Source of the DNA: Mortierella sp. BCC40632
Taxonomy: Eukaryota; Mortierellomycota; Mortierellomycetes; Mortierellales; Mortierellaceae
Direction of reading: 5' to 3'
Length of the DNA stretch: 64,000 nucleotides
Assembly: GCA_011634665.1 (NCBI GenBank)
Contig: WAEK01000004.1
Coordinates: 2,051,501 to 2,115,500, forward strand
Of this stretch, positions 42,846 to 54,500 are shown in pieces. A model generated the notes under the pieces. It saw nothing but the letters and a program-made list of their open reading frames with translations. It ran no database searches and was not told the DNA's origin. Every line of letters begins with the position of its first letter. Position 1 is the stretch's first letter. The translations under genes and the position numbers were made by a program.

Positions 42846-44976
42846 ATGATCTTGCCATCGAATCTACCCTCTCCGGCTGGGTACTCCTTCGGCTCGCATG
42901 CTTCAGCTTCAGCAGAGGAGCAGCCAACCGACCCATTCAAGAGACCCACGGCCATTCTGGAGCAGCATCAACAGCAACAGCATGCTGAAAGCGACGCAAC
43001 ATCTGCAGAGTCATCTTCCATCAGCCCCTCCCTTGCGAGCCCAGCCGTGCCCTTGTACTTTAAGGGCAGCGAAGGCCGACGTAGTCTCTCAGGACTGTTG
43101 CTCAACAGGGACAGCAACACCAGCAGTGGCACAAGCAGTATCAATAGCAGGAGCCATAGCAGTAATCATGTCAGTTCGACGACCACAGGAGCTGCTGCTG
43201 CCTCCGCTTCAGCTGGGCTAGGCTCGACCACGTTCCTCCGATCTAGCCCTTCGCTCGCCCCAACCATTGGAAGCACTGTCGATGGAGCATCCACAGCCTC
43301 GTCCTCTCTTTCTGTTGCCCTGTGCCGATCGCTTGTGCTAAAGTATATTTACTGGACCTACCTCTTCCTGGTCCACTACTTGATTGTTGTCCCAACCACC
43401 GCCTTCCAGACCTATGTTCTTCGACAGACCCCAGGGACCAAAGGAAGGATCAAGGGACAGCAAGGTCATGATGAAGATGAGAATGGGGTCCTTGACTCGG
43501 CAGTTGGAGAAAAGTTTCTGCAGCAATATACCCTCGATAATCATCGCCGAGGATCAAGACCACAGGTCTATGAGGCGAACTACCCCAACACTACTACTTC
43601 TATTACTTCTACAACTACTACCATCACCTCGACTAATCACAGCCATCATCAGATCGGCAACAGCAGCAGCAGTAACGGCGGCACAACCATGCTAAGACGA
43701 TCCTCAAGGTTCAAGTCCAAATCCGATCTAGAAGAGATTGCACAACAGTCTGCAGCGAGCATTACTGCCTCCTCCAGCGGTGCTTTGTCTGGAAACTCGA
43801 TGGCTATTCTTCGGAAAACAGGCACAGATTCAGGAGCAGGACTGTCGAACGACCCTTCATTGGCCAATCTAGCCAACAGTGGTGGTGGATATGGTACGGA
43901 CTCTTCCATGGCTGAGGATGCAGGATTGGGACGAGCCAACCTAAGACTGCGGCAACGACTCACTGGGCGTCCATCTTCAGGGTTGGGAACACCTGGCTCG
44001 GGGAGTGGTGGTCGACATGGGTTGTCCAAGACCAAGACATTGGTGCTGGACCTGGACGAGACCCTAATTCATTCGACCTCGAGAGGGTCGAGGTCACAGG
44101 GCTACATGGTCGAGGTTCTTGTGGATCGGCATGCGTGTCTTTATTATGTGTACAAGCGTCCCCATGTTGACTATTTTTTGAAAAAGGCAAGAAAGACCAG
44201 AGTGAACATTGCCGCATGCTGCGCCTTTGTGTTTGCCGAGACGGAAACCCTCTCTCGCTATGACCGCTAATACCCTCCCCCCCTTGCACCTTGATTGCGC
44301 CTGCATCACCTTCCTCTCCCGATGCGATACACGAATCAATAGGTCTCAGAGTGGTACAAGTTGGTGATTTTTACTGCTTCTATGGCAGAGTATGCGGATC
44401 CAGTGATTGACTGGTTAGACCAGAGTCGCACCCTCTTTGATCAGCGATACTTTCGACAGGTAACCAGTCTTCCTTGAAGTCAGGATCACTTGTGCAAGAG
44501 GACACTGCTGGACAGCACAAGGATTATGGATCAACTGAACCAAAAATAACTAACCAAAGAATGCTGTGACTTTTGGGGACATAGGCTTGTCAATACAGAA
44601 ATGGAAGCTATCTCAAGGATCTTTCGATTATTGAACCAGATCTGTCTTCAGTCTGCCTCCTAGACAATTCACCACTGTCGTACTCTTTAAACAAAGGTAG
44701 GAGAAAGAATATTCATGCTATTCCAGGACTGGAGATCTCGAAAGGGAGGGGGGGGGGGGATAAGAACATTTGAAAAAAGTTATATATTTGAGGCCTATCT
44801 AACGAAACCATTTTCCTCTCTCCTCTCCTCTGGGATCTTTAATAGAGAATGGTATTCCAATTGACAGCTGGATTAATGATCCCAATGATGAGGCTCTACT
44901 GGACTTATTACCGTTTTTGGATGCACTCCGGTTTACAGAGGATGTCCGATCTGTCCTTTCTTTGCGAACTATCTAG
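42846..44976 (+). CDS. NEM1: Nem1/Dullard (CTDNEP1) phosphatase
   Basis: Four exons: 42846-44186, 44343-44459, 44585-44696, 44846-44976 (566 aa, frame continuous). Intron 1 is a GC-AG intron (AAG|GCAAGA ... AATAG); introns 2 and 3 are GT-AG. The N-terminal 400 residues are Ser/Thr/Gln-rich with a membrane stretch near 166-190 ([19 protein letters not shown]). The HAD-type FCP/SCP catalytic domain starts with '[12 protein letters not shown]' (nucleophile Asp in DxDxT), then '[18 protein letters not shown]', '[18 protein letters not shown]', '[20 protein letters not shown]' and '[20 protein letters not shown]'. With Spo7 it dephosphorylates lipin/Pah1 at the ER-nuclear envelope and so controls lipid synthesis and nuclear membrane growth. 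Poly(G) of 10 bp lies in intron 3. Confidence 0.93.
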
Positions 44977-45946
44977 ACGAAAGCTTGACGGGAAAAAAAA
45001 GGGGGGGGGGACAAAGATTAGTATAAGGATAAGGAGAGCTGGACATGGGAGCACAAAGAAATGGAGAGAGAAGGAGAGATGAATCGCCAGAAATGAATGC
45101 CGGCTCCCCTACCACTCATGGACTAATTTGGGACCCGAGTCTTTGAAAGGAGTAAAGAAAGACAACTACTACAGCAACTACTACATCAACGATTTTATTT
45201 TCTTTCTTCTTTTTTTTTCCCCCACAGAAAACTACAGAATAAAGTGCTTTCAGAGCGAATAGACAACCATTAAAAGCAATATTTGTCTTTTATTATTATC
45301 ATTCTTATTAAAATTGTTTTCTTGAAAAAATGGCTCTTTGGCCATAAACGATTTCCAAGCAAGCAGCATAGTTGCTATGAATGTTACCGAATGCATCAGA
45401 CTATACTTCACACCTAGAAATTGAATCGATACAATGTAAATGCAGTCTGCTGATACGGTATACTGAGGATACGATTCGGTAAACTGACAGTCCGAAAATC
45501 GCTCCCTCCTCCCTCCTCCCTCCTCCCTCCCTCTTCTTTTCTTTTTTTCTCATGAGGACGGCTAGGGTACGGTACTAGAATGAAGATTGACATTCGACAC
45601 ATTTTGTTTCCATAATTTTTACTAACCACAAAAAAAAAAAAAAAAAAAAAAATCGAGACTTGGGTATTTTACCCGCAGGCTTCATACAAACACAGGATCA
45701 TCGCAATGATTGAACGGTAAAAAATCCTTTATTCTTTTGACAAATAAATGGACAGACTCGTTTTTTTATTTTTTTATTTTTTTTTTTTATTTCTCTTATT
45801 TCTTCTGATTTTATTCAAGAGGAAGAGAAGAAGGTCTTTGTATCATTGCACTAGTACTGACTTCGGGGGAGTTATTCTTTCTTTCTTTGGAATGGTGGTC
45901 GAAAAGATGGAGAGTAGAAATGCTTGGGTCTATTCTTCAGAGAGCC
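44977..45946. other. Intergenic region with poly(G), poly(A) and a G4-forming motif
   Basis: Poly(G) at 44999-45010 and A run at 45630-45651. 45501-45533 is a CCCTCCT array, i.e. four or more GGG tracts on the minus strand. T-rich 45760-45800. No gene seen. Confidence 0.55.
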
Positions 45947-47224
45947 TCAAAAGTTGCCTGGATTGCCCATGGAAGCCAGACAGGCAGATGGCTGTACTCC
46001 ACTCATACCAGCTCCCGGAATCATCGCTCCAGCTCCTCCAAATGACCCTCCAGAGAGTGGATTGATCACATTATCCACACATGGTGCTACATTGATTCGG
46101 AAAGGGAGCGATGTAATCGAAGGCTGGAAAGTGGTCAACGGTGCCACGTGGACATTGGGAACAATCGTCACTTGGGATCCAAGTGTTGCACTCGATTGAG
46201 GAAGTGACTGGTCGACTGGAGGTGCAGCTTCGACAATCGGAGCCAACTGATCGACACTTGGTTGGTACACAGTCTGAGGCCACACATGAGTGCCAGGTTG
46301 GATCAACACATTCGAACCAAGATTGACAGCCGATTGAGGAAGAGTGTTCGCCTGTGCTTCAGCAGCTTGGATGTTGGCATCGAGAGCCTGGACACGATTC
46401 TGGTAGGATGTCTGAGGCAACACTTGGTTTGATGGAGTGATATTGACCTGAGAACCCAAGTCGACATTGGAAGGAGGGACTTGAGTCAGACAAGCAATGT
46501 CTCCAGGAGCACATGACTGATACTGGGGTTGGCCAAAGGGAGGATTTCCCTGATCGGCAGGGGTGTCACCAGGGGCACCCTGTTGCTGAGGAGGAGGACC
46601 TTGCTGAGAAGGAGGACCTTGCTGAGGAGGAGGACCTTGTTGCGATGGATCCATTGGAGGAAGCTGACGCTTAGCGAAGCGGTTACCGAAAGGAGAGCCA
46701 GGTTGCATTCCTCCAAGAGCTGGAGAACCAAGACCAGCTCCCACCATGAAAGGCGCTCCACCAATATTGGACATATTTCCGCCAAATGGGGTAGCTCCTA
46801 CACCCCCTGCACCCGGAAATCCCATTCCACCCATCCCACCTTGTCCGCCAAATCCTCCGAGTCCTCCAGGTCCCCCAAGCCCACCAAGCCCACCAAGACT
46901 GCCGGGGCCACTGGGTCCACCAAGTCCACCAAGTCCACCTAATCCACCAAGACCACCGAGTCCTCCTCCAAAGTTATCAAAAAGATCGCATTCGGAAAAA
47001 ACTACAGGGGCCAACGCTTGAACAATCGGCTGGTAGCGAGTGATAGGGGTGACCTCGGTGATCGGAGTGATTGAGGTAGTGGAGCCGAGATCGACATTGC
47101 CTGAGCTGGCACTCTGGAAACAACCAGCCCCAGAGCACTGACGCTTAACTAAGGGGGCAGCATCACCCAAGAAAACCGAAGCAATCAAGGCGACTGCAGT
47201 GGCGATAGTAACCAATTGGACCAT
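45947..47224 (-). CDS. Secreted Kex2-processed protein with four 'LGS' repeats, copy 1
   Basis: Intronless 425-aa protein from ATG 47224. Signal peptide MVQLVTIATAVALIASVFLG, then a dibasic 'LVKR|QC' site; a second 'FAKR|QL' lies mid-protein, both typical Kex2 sites exposing N-terminal Gln. Four repeats share LGS-x3-I-x-P-x3-V-x-P-x-T-x-[YF]-Q: 'VDLGSTTSITPITEV', 'VDLGSQVNITPSNQV', 'VNLGSNVLIQPGTHV' and 'ATLGSQVTIVPNVHV'. Between repeat 1 and 2 are Gly-Leu-Gly-rich and Gln/Pro (QQGPP) tracts. Regular spacing of short hydrophobic strands suggests a small beta-solenoid or cell-wall protein. TATA box ttttata at 47370-47376. I know no named family. It forms a tandem pair with 48315-49571. Confidence 0.75.
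   Translation of the reverse strand: MVQLVTIATAVALIASVFLGDAAPLVKRQCSGAGCFQSASSGNVDLGSTTSITPITEVTPITRYQPIVQALAPVVFSECDLFDNFGGGLGGLGGLGGLGGLGGPSGPGSLGGLGGLGGPGGLGGFGGQGGMGGMGFPGAGGVGATPFGGNMSNIGGAPFMVGAGLGSPALGGMQPGSPFGNRFAKRQLPPMDPSQQGPPPQQGPPSQQGPPPQQQGAPGDTPADQGNPPFGQPQYQSCAPGDIACLTQVPPSNVDLGSQVNITPSNQVLPQTSYQNRVQALDANIQAAEAQANTLPQSAVNLGSNVLIQPGTHVWPQTVYQPSVDQLAPIVEAAPPVDQSLPQSSATLGSQVTIVPNVHVAPLTTFQPSITSLPFRINVAPCVDNVINPLSGGSFGGAGAMIPGAGMSGVQPSACLASMGNPGNF
46770..46975. repeat. Coding minisatellite (Gly-Leu-Gly tract)
   Basis: Imperfect CCACCAAGN/CCTCCGAGT-type 9-bp units encoding Gly-Gly-Leu/Pro repeats within copy 1. Copy 2 has a much shorter tract (49245-49320), so this is a length-variable segment. 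Confidence 0.7.
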
Positions 47225-48314
47225 GATTTAAAGACTTAGAGTATTTCTTTGAAGTAAATGAGGGGATGTGGACAGGGCAAGGGTACTGTGTGTTATTTGG
47301 TATGTCAATTGGATCGAGATAGGATTGAGCAGTGAGGAAATATGAATTTTAGGAGGGAAATGTGCTCCATTTTATACTGGATGAAGACGGACTTACCACT
47401 AAAAGAGATTTTTTTGAATGACTGACTATTCATTTCTAGGCTTGAGTGCCTCTAAATGGGAAAAGACGAAGAAGAGGGGAATTACTCGCATGTTTTTGGG
47501 GGACTAAACATCCGTGCCCGTTGATTGTCCTGGAGAGACAAAGGACAAGGAGGAGAAAAGGACATATAACTGATCGATAATATGAAGTAATTGACCGCGA
47601 TGCGATGTCCTCGGAGGGTTTCCAAGATTATTTTTTTTTTGTACTGATAGAATACATCGAGGGCACAACTGTTAAGATCCAACTCAACGACTTCATTACA
47701 TACTCATTAATTTGCTAGTTTTTATCAATTGGTAGAGATTTCGCGCTGAAGATAAACCGCAGGAACGCCCTTGAGTAGGCTTTGTCACTATGCTCGTCCT
47801 CTTTATTTCAACCGATAACGAAAAGGGGGGGAGGGGCATCTGATTGACTTCAGAAACTTGGATGGACAACTCAAGAAGTTGGAAACCATGGACACGACTC
47901 ATCTACAATGAAATAGCGTGTAAAAAAGGATAAGAATATTGGGGCTTGAATTATTCCTGTCTTGGGCGAGGAAGAACTAGGAATATTAAGGGATATTTGC
48001 TTGTTATTTCAGATCAAGATGCAATTATGTACCAACCGGATGTAACGAATCACCTACAAGGAAAAGAAAGCCAATGAGGTGAATAGAAAAGCTCTAGAAG
48101 ACTTGCTTTGGAAACACAATTTGGTCCGCATAATTAAAGAGTCAGGTTCAGGCAGGGTCACTTTTTTTTTTATTTCATAGGATTCAGGAATTGACGGCTT
48201 TGTTCACTAGTTGCTATTTCTTTTCTCTGTAATTTTTTTTTCAGCTCCTCTACTCGATAGAAGGAATACTCTGGCGGTGGGGGTGGCTTTAAGATGACCA
48301 GCATTTTTCTGCCA
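47225..48314. other. Spacer between the tandem secreted-protein genes
   Basis: Contains the copy-1 promoter (TATA at 47370-47376) and the copy-2 3' flank. T run 47630-47640 and G7 at 47825-47831. No further gene. Confidence 0.55.
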
Positions 48315-49571
48315 CTACATACAGCTGCCACTACCCATTGGGGGAGGGGGGGCAAATGGCTGTGCTCCAAGGTTGGCACCAAAACCACCCCTACCAGAGA
48401 GTGATGCTCCTGCACCAAGAGAGATTGCACCCGTTTGCTGCTGAAGGCTAATTGCTCCACCCATACCGGCTCCTAGAGCCATCGCTCCAGCACCTGGGAA
48501 CATCGCTCCAGCACCTCCAAATGATCTTCCAGGGAGTGGATTGATCACATTATCCACACATGGTGCTACATTGATTCGGAAAGGGAGCGATGTAATCGAA
48601 GGCTGGAAAGTGGTCAACGGTGCCACGTGGACATTGGGAACAATCGTCACTTGGGATCCAAGTGTTGCACTCGATTGAGGAAGTGACTGGTCGACTGGAG
48701 GTGCAGCTTCGACAATCGGAGCCAACTGATCGACACTTGGTTGGTACACAGTCTGAGGCCACACATGAGTGCCAGGTTGGATCAACACATTCGAACCAAG
48801 ATTGACAGCCGATTGAGGAAGAGTGTTCGCCTGTGCTTCAGCAGCTTGGATGTTGGCATCGAGAGCCTGGACACGATTCTGGTAGGATGTCTGAGGCAAC
48901 ACTTGGTTTGATGGAGTGATATTGACCTGAGAACCCAAGTCGACATTGGAAGGAGGGACCTGAGTCAGACAAGCAATGTCTCCAGGAGCACATGACTGAG
49001 ACTGGAACTGGCTAAAGAGTAGATTCCCCTGATCAGCAGGGGCGCCACCAGGGGCACCCTGTTGCTGAGGAGGAGGACCTTGCTGAGAAGGAGGACCTTG
49101 CTGAGAAGGAGGACCTTGCTGAGAAGGAGGGCCTTGTTGCGATGGATCCATTGGAGGAAGCTGACGCTTAGCGAAGCGGTTACCGAAAGGAGAGCCAGGC
49201 TGCATTCCTCCAAGAGCTGGAGAACCAAAACCTGCCCCGAGGCCTTGGGCTCCTAGACCTGCAATCCCCATTCTACCGAGGCCACCGAACCCACCCAGAC
49301 TACCAAGACCTCCCCCAAGGTTGTCAAAGAGATCGCAATCGGACAAAACGATAGGAGCGAGTGCTTGGACGAAGGGCTGGTAGCGAGTGATAGGGGTGAC
49401 CTCGGTGATCGGAGTGATTGAGGTTGTGGAGCCAAGATCGACATTGCCTGAGCTGGCACTCTGGAAACAACTAGCCCCAGAGCACTGACGCTCAACCAAG
49501 GGAGCAGCATTGACTGAGAAGACCGAAGCAGTCAGGACGATTGCAGCGGCAACAGTAACCAATTGGACCAT
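48315..49571 (-). CDS. Secreted Kex2-processed protein with four 'LGS' repeats, copy 2
   Basis: Intronless 418-aa paralogue, start ATG 49571 with the same CATGATTTAAAGACTT leader text as copy 1. Same layout: signal peptide, 'LVERQC' where copy 1 has 'LVKRQC' (the first Kex2 site is lost: Lys-Arg to Glu-Arg), repeat 1, a shorter Gly-Leu tract, 'FAKR|QL', a longer QQGPP tract, then repeats 2-4. The C terminus is longer (ends MGSGSCM) and has a Gly/Ala-rich region absent from copy 1. DNA of repeats 2-4 is virtually identical to copy 1, whereas the 5' part differs. TATA box ttttata at 49709-49715. Function unknown. Confidence 0.75.
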   Translation of the reverse strand: MVQLVTVAAAIVLTASVFSVNAAPLVERQCSGASCFQSASSGNVDLGSTTSITPITEVTPITRYQPFVQALAPIVLSDCDLFDNLGGGLGSLGGFGGLGRMGIAGLGAQGLGAGFGSPALGGMQPGSPFGNRFAKRQLPPMDPSQQGPPSQQGPPSQQGPPSQQGPPPQQQGAPGGAPADQGNLLFSQFQSQSCAPGDIACLTQVPPSNVDLGSQVNITPSNQVLPQTSYQNRVQALDANIQAAEAQANTLPQSAVNLGSNVLIQPGTHVWPQTVYQPSVDQLAPIVEAAPPVDQSLPQSSATLGSQVTIVPNVHVAPLTTFQPSITSLPFRINVAPCVDNVINPLPGRSFGGAGAMFPGAGAMALGAGMGGAISLQQQTGAISLGAGASLSGRGGFGANLGAQPFAPPPPMGSGSCM

Positions 49572-51337
49572 GATTTAAAGACTTGAGGGAGTACTTTGAA
49601 GCGAGGAAATGGATGTGGGTGGACACGAAGAGGGTGATTTAGTAAATGCTAATAAAACTTGAGCGGGCTTGAGCAGTGAAAAATGCAGGACGGGAACTCT
49701 GGCTTTGCTTTTATAATGTGGCAGAAACCCCAAGTGGCCTTTACACATTTTAGAAACCAAGGAGCAGAATCGAATGCTGAAGGCAAAACAGTGCTCTTCC
49801 ATCAAGACAAGTTGCCGCAATATGATCGCTGCTCGGCGGGTTCTTTAGATCAAATGGTCTTCCACGTCCCGGCGCATGGGCCACCCTGGTACACACCCTG
49901 TCCTGACCTGTACCGGGACGAAAGGGGATCTGCGGAGGATCCTGTGGGCCGATCAGGAGGCGTGCACATTGATGGGGAGCGGTATTTGGAGCAAGACTTG
50001 TGTGAATGATAGGAAGCTTGGATATGGGACGCGTTCGACATCCCATGACATGCCTACGGAAGCCCAGATAGCCAGACAAACGCGCCAGGGGTGAAAGAAA
50101 GGACACTTGGATGTAGAGGACAAGAGTGAATGGATTGAGTAGAGATCAGCATTAGCATCGGCCGGTTGAAACGAGGTGGATGATGAGCGGAGCGGATGGA
50201 GTAGTTGACCAGGCCGAGAATAGTGCGAGCCGGACTGGACAGTAGTCGGGTGGATCTAGTTGATCGAGCATCGGATCGATCTCTTTCTTTCTTTCTTTCT
50301 TTCTCTTGTCTCTTGTCTCTTGTCTCTTGTCTCTTTTTTCTTTTTTTTTTTTTTTTTCACATCTCGATTTGCTTGCTCCTGTTTGCTGCTCTCTTCTCTC
50401 TCTCTCTCTCTCTCCTCTCATTCTCATTCTTTCCCTTTCACTCCCTTCTCTCCCCGTCTCGTTTACTTCCTCTCGTCGCCATCGTCCCATTGCATCGTCA
50501 TCCGTCGGTCCTGACTTTGTCGCTGTTTGCGTCGCTGCTTTCCGCTTGCCGCGCCATCGCCATCGTCCGCAGGATCGGTCTGCTTGTCGGCCTGGATCGT
50601 CGCATTGCTACGCCCCCCTGCCCTACCTCTAGTCTCCCGCCCATCGCTTCTCCTTTCCCTTCCTTCTCAACCCATCCATCACTCGCTTGACCTGAGCTAG
50701 CCCGCGCGCTCTTTCTTCCTGTGTTGCTGCTAGTTTTGCTCCGCATGTCTGTTTCGACAAAGCAACACTACAAGCAACACAAGTAGTCAGCACCAACACT
50801 AGTTCTGCCCGCAGCACAGACGCAACTACCCCTTCCTAGTGCAAACCAGATACCACGCCTTTTTCTAGCATCAACCTGCCTACTTGCCTACTCGAAAGAA
50901 GCGTCGACTTTTCTGCGTTTTGTGTCTTGTTGCTGTAGCTTCCTGTTGGCACCCGCAAACTTGCTTCAGTAAACACCAGGCCTGCATCGAGCAGGAGTAT
51001 CCAGAAGGCTTCATCCCGCCCTACCCATCCGTCCTTTGCTCTCCTTTTCCTTCTTTGCCTTGTGGCTCTCGTCGTCTTCATCGCATCCATCTTTTTTTCT
51101 TTCTCTTTCTCTCTTCTCTCTACTCTCTACTCTCTCTGTCTCTGTATCTTTCGTTTATTTCGCTCGACGCCTGAACCTCGGACAAAGACTGACCGAGCAA
51201 GCCTAGTCTCTCTCCGAGCCCTCCGATCCCCACCCTTTGTTTGCAGGGCTTTGTTCCTGTGCATTCTCTTGTCTCCCCTTTCTCAGGCCCCAGTTGGCCG
51301 CGCTTCTGCATTTATAAAAGGTCGTCTCTCTTTTCAG
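49572..51337. other. Promoter of copy 2 and long CT-rich leader region of the bromodomain-kinase gene
   Basis: 49572-50150: promoter of the leftward secreted gene. 50280-51200: strongly CT-rich on the plus strand (TCTT and TCTTG tandem repeats 50283-50335, T run 50341-50357, CT tracts 50393-50415), the expected leader of the rightward gene. No confident coding exon found; one short 5' exon of that gene may lie here. Confidence 0.5.
51313..51319 (+). promoter_or_regulatory. TATA-like box before the bromodomain-kinase gene
   Basis: TATAAAA; the first ATG downstream of it (51551) is in frame with the protein. It could be coincidental if an upstream exon exists. Confidence 0.35.
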
Positions 51338-51434
51338 TAGAGACGCAGGTTGCCCATCCTGACAGACATTCATCCGCACGCCCACGACGACAGCCTGCAG
51401 CTCTCGCCTGCGGTCGCTCCGCCGTCCCACAGCG

Positions 51435-51436
51435 GT

Positions 51437-51468
<32 letters not shown>

Positions 51469-51472
51469 GCAG
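51435..51472. repeat. (AGC)n trinucleotide tract
   Basis: About ten AGC units, read as poly-Ser in the frame leading into the bromodomain-kinase protein. Confidence 0.85.
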
Positions 51473-51550
51473 GCGATCATTGAAGCCATCAACCGACGTC
51501 GAAGGCAGGGGCGGTCCCAGGGCGAGATTCAGGCCGCAGCGTCGTCGCAG

Positions 51551-54500
51551 ATGCCACATCAAGTATCCCTGTCCTCCACAAAACATTCCTCTGTGGACTG
51601 GACGGGTCACCCGCCCAAAAGTGCTGGGCAAGAGTCCTCCAAAGCAGGAAGCACTTTTGCCCATCCGCGTGGTCTCTTTCTGCCCAAATCCGCCCGTCCG
51701 GCCGCTGCAGGTAAGAGAGAGAAAAAAAAACCCCCCTCTCTTAATGAAGCTTTTTTTTTTTTTTTTTTTTTTTTTTGTTATTGTTGAAGAAATAGTCAAT
51801 GTTTTATGTGGATGCGAAGCCTTTGTTTGGGGAAAATGGTCCTACTTTGCCAACAGGCCTTGTCGAGGTTTCTTGCTCACGGTCTTTCGCTCTCTCGTTC
51901 AATGAACTGAATTATCTAGGTCAACAGCCAAGCTCGGGTGGAGCGCTTCTGCCCATCAAGATCCCACCACACATGTTGAAAGAGCCCACAGGACTGAAGA
52001 TCAGGATCCCAAGGGACTTGCCCAACTTGCCGGATGCTTTCAGGAGACGAGGTGCCATCCGGTCTCTCACCCTTGGGGTCTCCTCTACCTCTGCAGGAGG
52101 GCTAAAGTTCAAGCGCACTCACAGTGAGATGATGTCTGAAGATGCCGGTGCTGAGCACCGTAACTATCCCACAGCAGGTATGAGAGCATCTAATCTAGGA
52201 ACTAATAACAGCTCTACCGTGGCGTGGTCCCTACGACTGACCAAGGCTATTCTCTTTGTTGTTATTTTTTTTTTTATTTTTTTTTTAGTAGAGTCTGAGA
52301 AACGAGTCAAGGTCGCAAGGACAGTTCCGCCCAATCTTGGTCCTCTACCATCCCATCTTGCTCACGCTAGGAACTTGGCTGTCCGCACTATACGCCCCTC
52401 TGGGCCCACCCCAACGCCTACAAGCAATAGAGTCGGCTTTAATGGGGTACACAGCAGCAACAAAACACCAACACAAACAGCCATGTCCGCCACAACGACT
52501 GCCATTGGCGAGTCAGAGCGAACAGGGACTGCTGCTGTGCCCAACTCTGTCCAGATTCATCGTAACAAGTCCAAATCCAAGTCCAGCTCTCCAATCCCCA
52601 CTCCTGTGCAAGTGGCTTCTCCGGCCCCGCTCTTCTCTGAAATGGTTGGTACTCTGCCCGCGTCCAAAGATTCACCCTCGCCTTCTAGCATCATGCTACT
52701 TACACCTAGTGGTCGACCAATGAACTCTTCTACTTTGGCTCAGCCTGAAGATACCTCAATAGGGATATCAGTCGACAGTGGTTCGTCACCCTCTACAGGA
52801 TCAGTACCAAGTGTGCCCACAGCAACCCCTATGTCTGCAACTACTAACAAGGCTGACGGAGCAGAACGTCTGTCGACTCTGGAGATTTTCCGCGTGGGTA
52901 TGAATATCTTGGATAGACTCACCAGCAACCCTGTCTGCAAGAGCTTTATCAATAAGGTTCCATTATCATTTACCCACTACTACGATACTATCAAGAGGCC
53001 TATGGACCTGACTACCATCGAGCACAAACTTTGGAAGACTGTTGCCCTGTATAACCAGGCTATTGCTGGTGGAGCCTCGGCTCAAGGGCCATCGATCTCT
53101 CCACTGCTCTTGTCTGTGTCAGAGACACTAGCCTATGGAGCACCCGAGGGATATGCAGACCTGCAGCAGTTCGAAAAGGACCTACGACGTATTTATTTGA
53201 ATGCAACCAAATTTAATGCCTCGACTCATGTTATATTTAAAGAGGCACAGGCGTTCCAGACACTCTATCTTAATCTCCTGGACACCTATAAGCAAGAGTA
53301 AGTAGTGTCTATGGAAAAGTTGTCCCGATCGCCCAAGTATGAGTACGATCTACAAACAAGAATGGAACATTGACTCCTCCTTCCCTCACTCTCTTTCTCT
53401 CGCTTTTCTTACCCTAAAGCAAACTGATATTGAGTGCGCCACTTCCTCATGAATCCTACAAGCCTGAACTTATATCCATATCTGAACCTGGGTAAGTCCT
53501 CATTTTAGCGTCTAATTCATCTGAAAATAATTCGCCCCCAATGACGAAACTTATACCCTTTTCTTTATTAGACCATTGTACCTGTTCAGAGCACATACAT
53601 TACGAGAGATGGATCGCAAAATGACTGACATCTCGACTGATCTCTATGCGATACTCCACCAACCTCTACTGGACATCACCCCTGAAATTGGAAAACTATC
53701 ACCCGAGAATCCACGATTTGTTCGGATGTATATCAACAAGAATAGAAGTGTGCTCTCCAAATGTCGAGACGAACGGTTTGCTCGGGTGGTGATCCTCTCG
53801 GATGTTCAACTAGGAAGACCCTTCTCTGCTCCCATTTTGACCGCCAATACCCCAAATCCCGGAGACACACCTGGATCTGGACGTAGCAAAGCTGGAGCAG
53901 GTGGAGCAGGCACGATCAGCATGGTACGGATGTCTGCTCGAATTTTGATTGGCAAACCTATTGGAGAGCGCCATGAGATGGTGACAGTCGGTGATCTGGA
54001 CTGCCCCAATGCCTGGGTGACCGTCGTCTGTGTGAAGGCAATGGAGATTGACATGGAGGTGCCCGCCAAGTTTGAAAAGGGCATTCTCTCTAAAATGAGA
54101 CACGAGGTAGTACCCTATTCTTCCGAGAACAAGATCGCACCCGAATACCAACGTATATTTGCCGACGCTCTGGGTGTTCTCTTGCCCAACTCGAAAAAGA
54201 TTGGACAATCACATGGTGCCATCGGCCAACGGGCTGCCATTCCCGTTGCTGCCACTGCCATCGCTACCTCAAACTCGACTCCTTCGACAGTCTCTTCACC
54301 TATTGTCAATAAGGGCTTAGGCATCAGTACATCTACACCAAGTTCACCGGCTCTCACAGTATCAACCCCCGAGTCCACGACATCCCCTCCTGCACAACAA
54401 AAGAGCTCCGCTGCTAGCCAATCGACCAAGGCCTGGACAAAGACAAAGGGTGGTATGACCGAAATCATTGACCAAGGACCCAACAAGTCCTTTATCTTTA

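Noticed and set aside
44187..44270. Apparent NEM1 C terminus ending shortly after the DxDxT region
   Set aside because: It is intron read-through: the conserved phosphatase continues in exons 2-4 when a GC donor is used.
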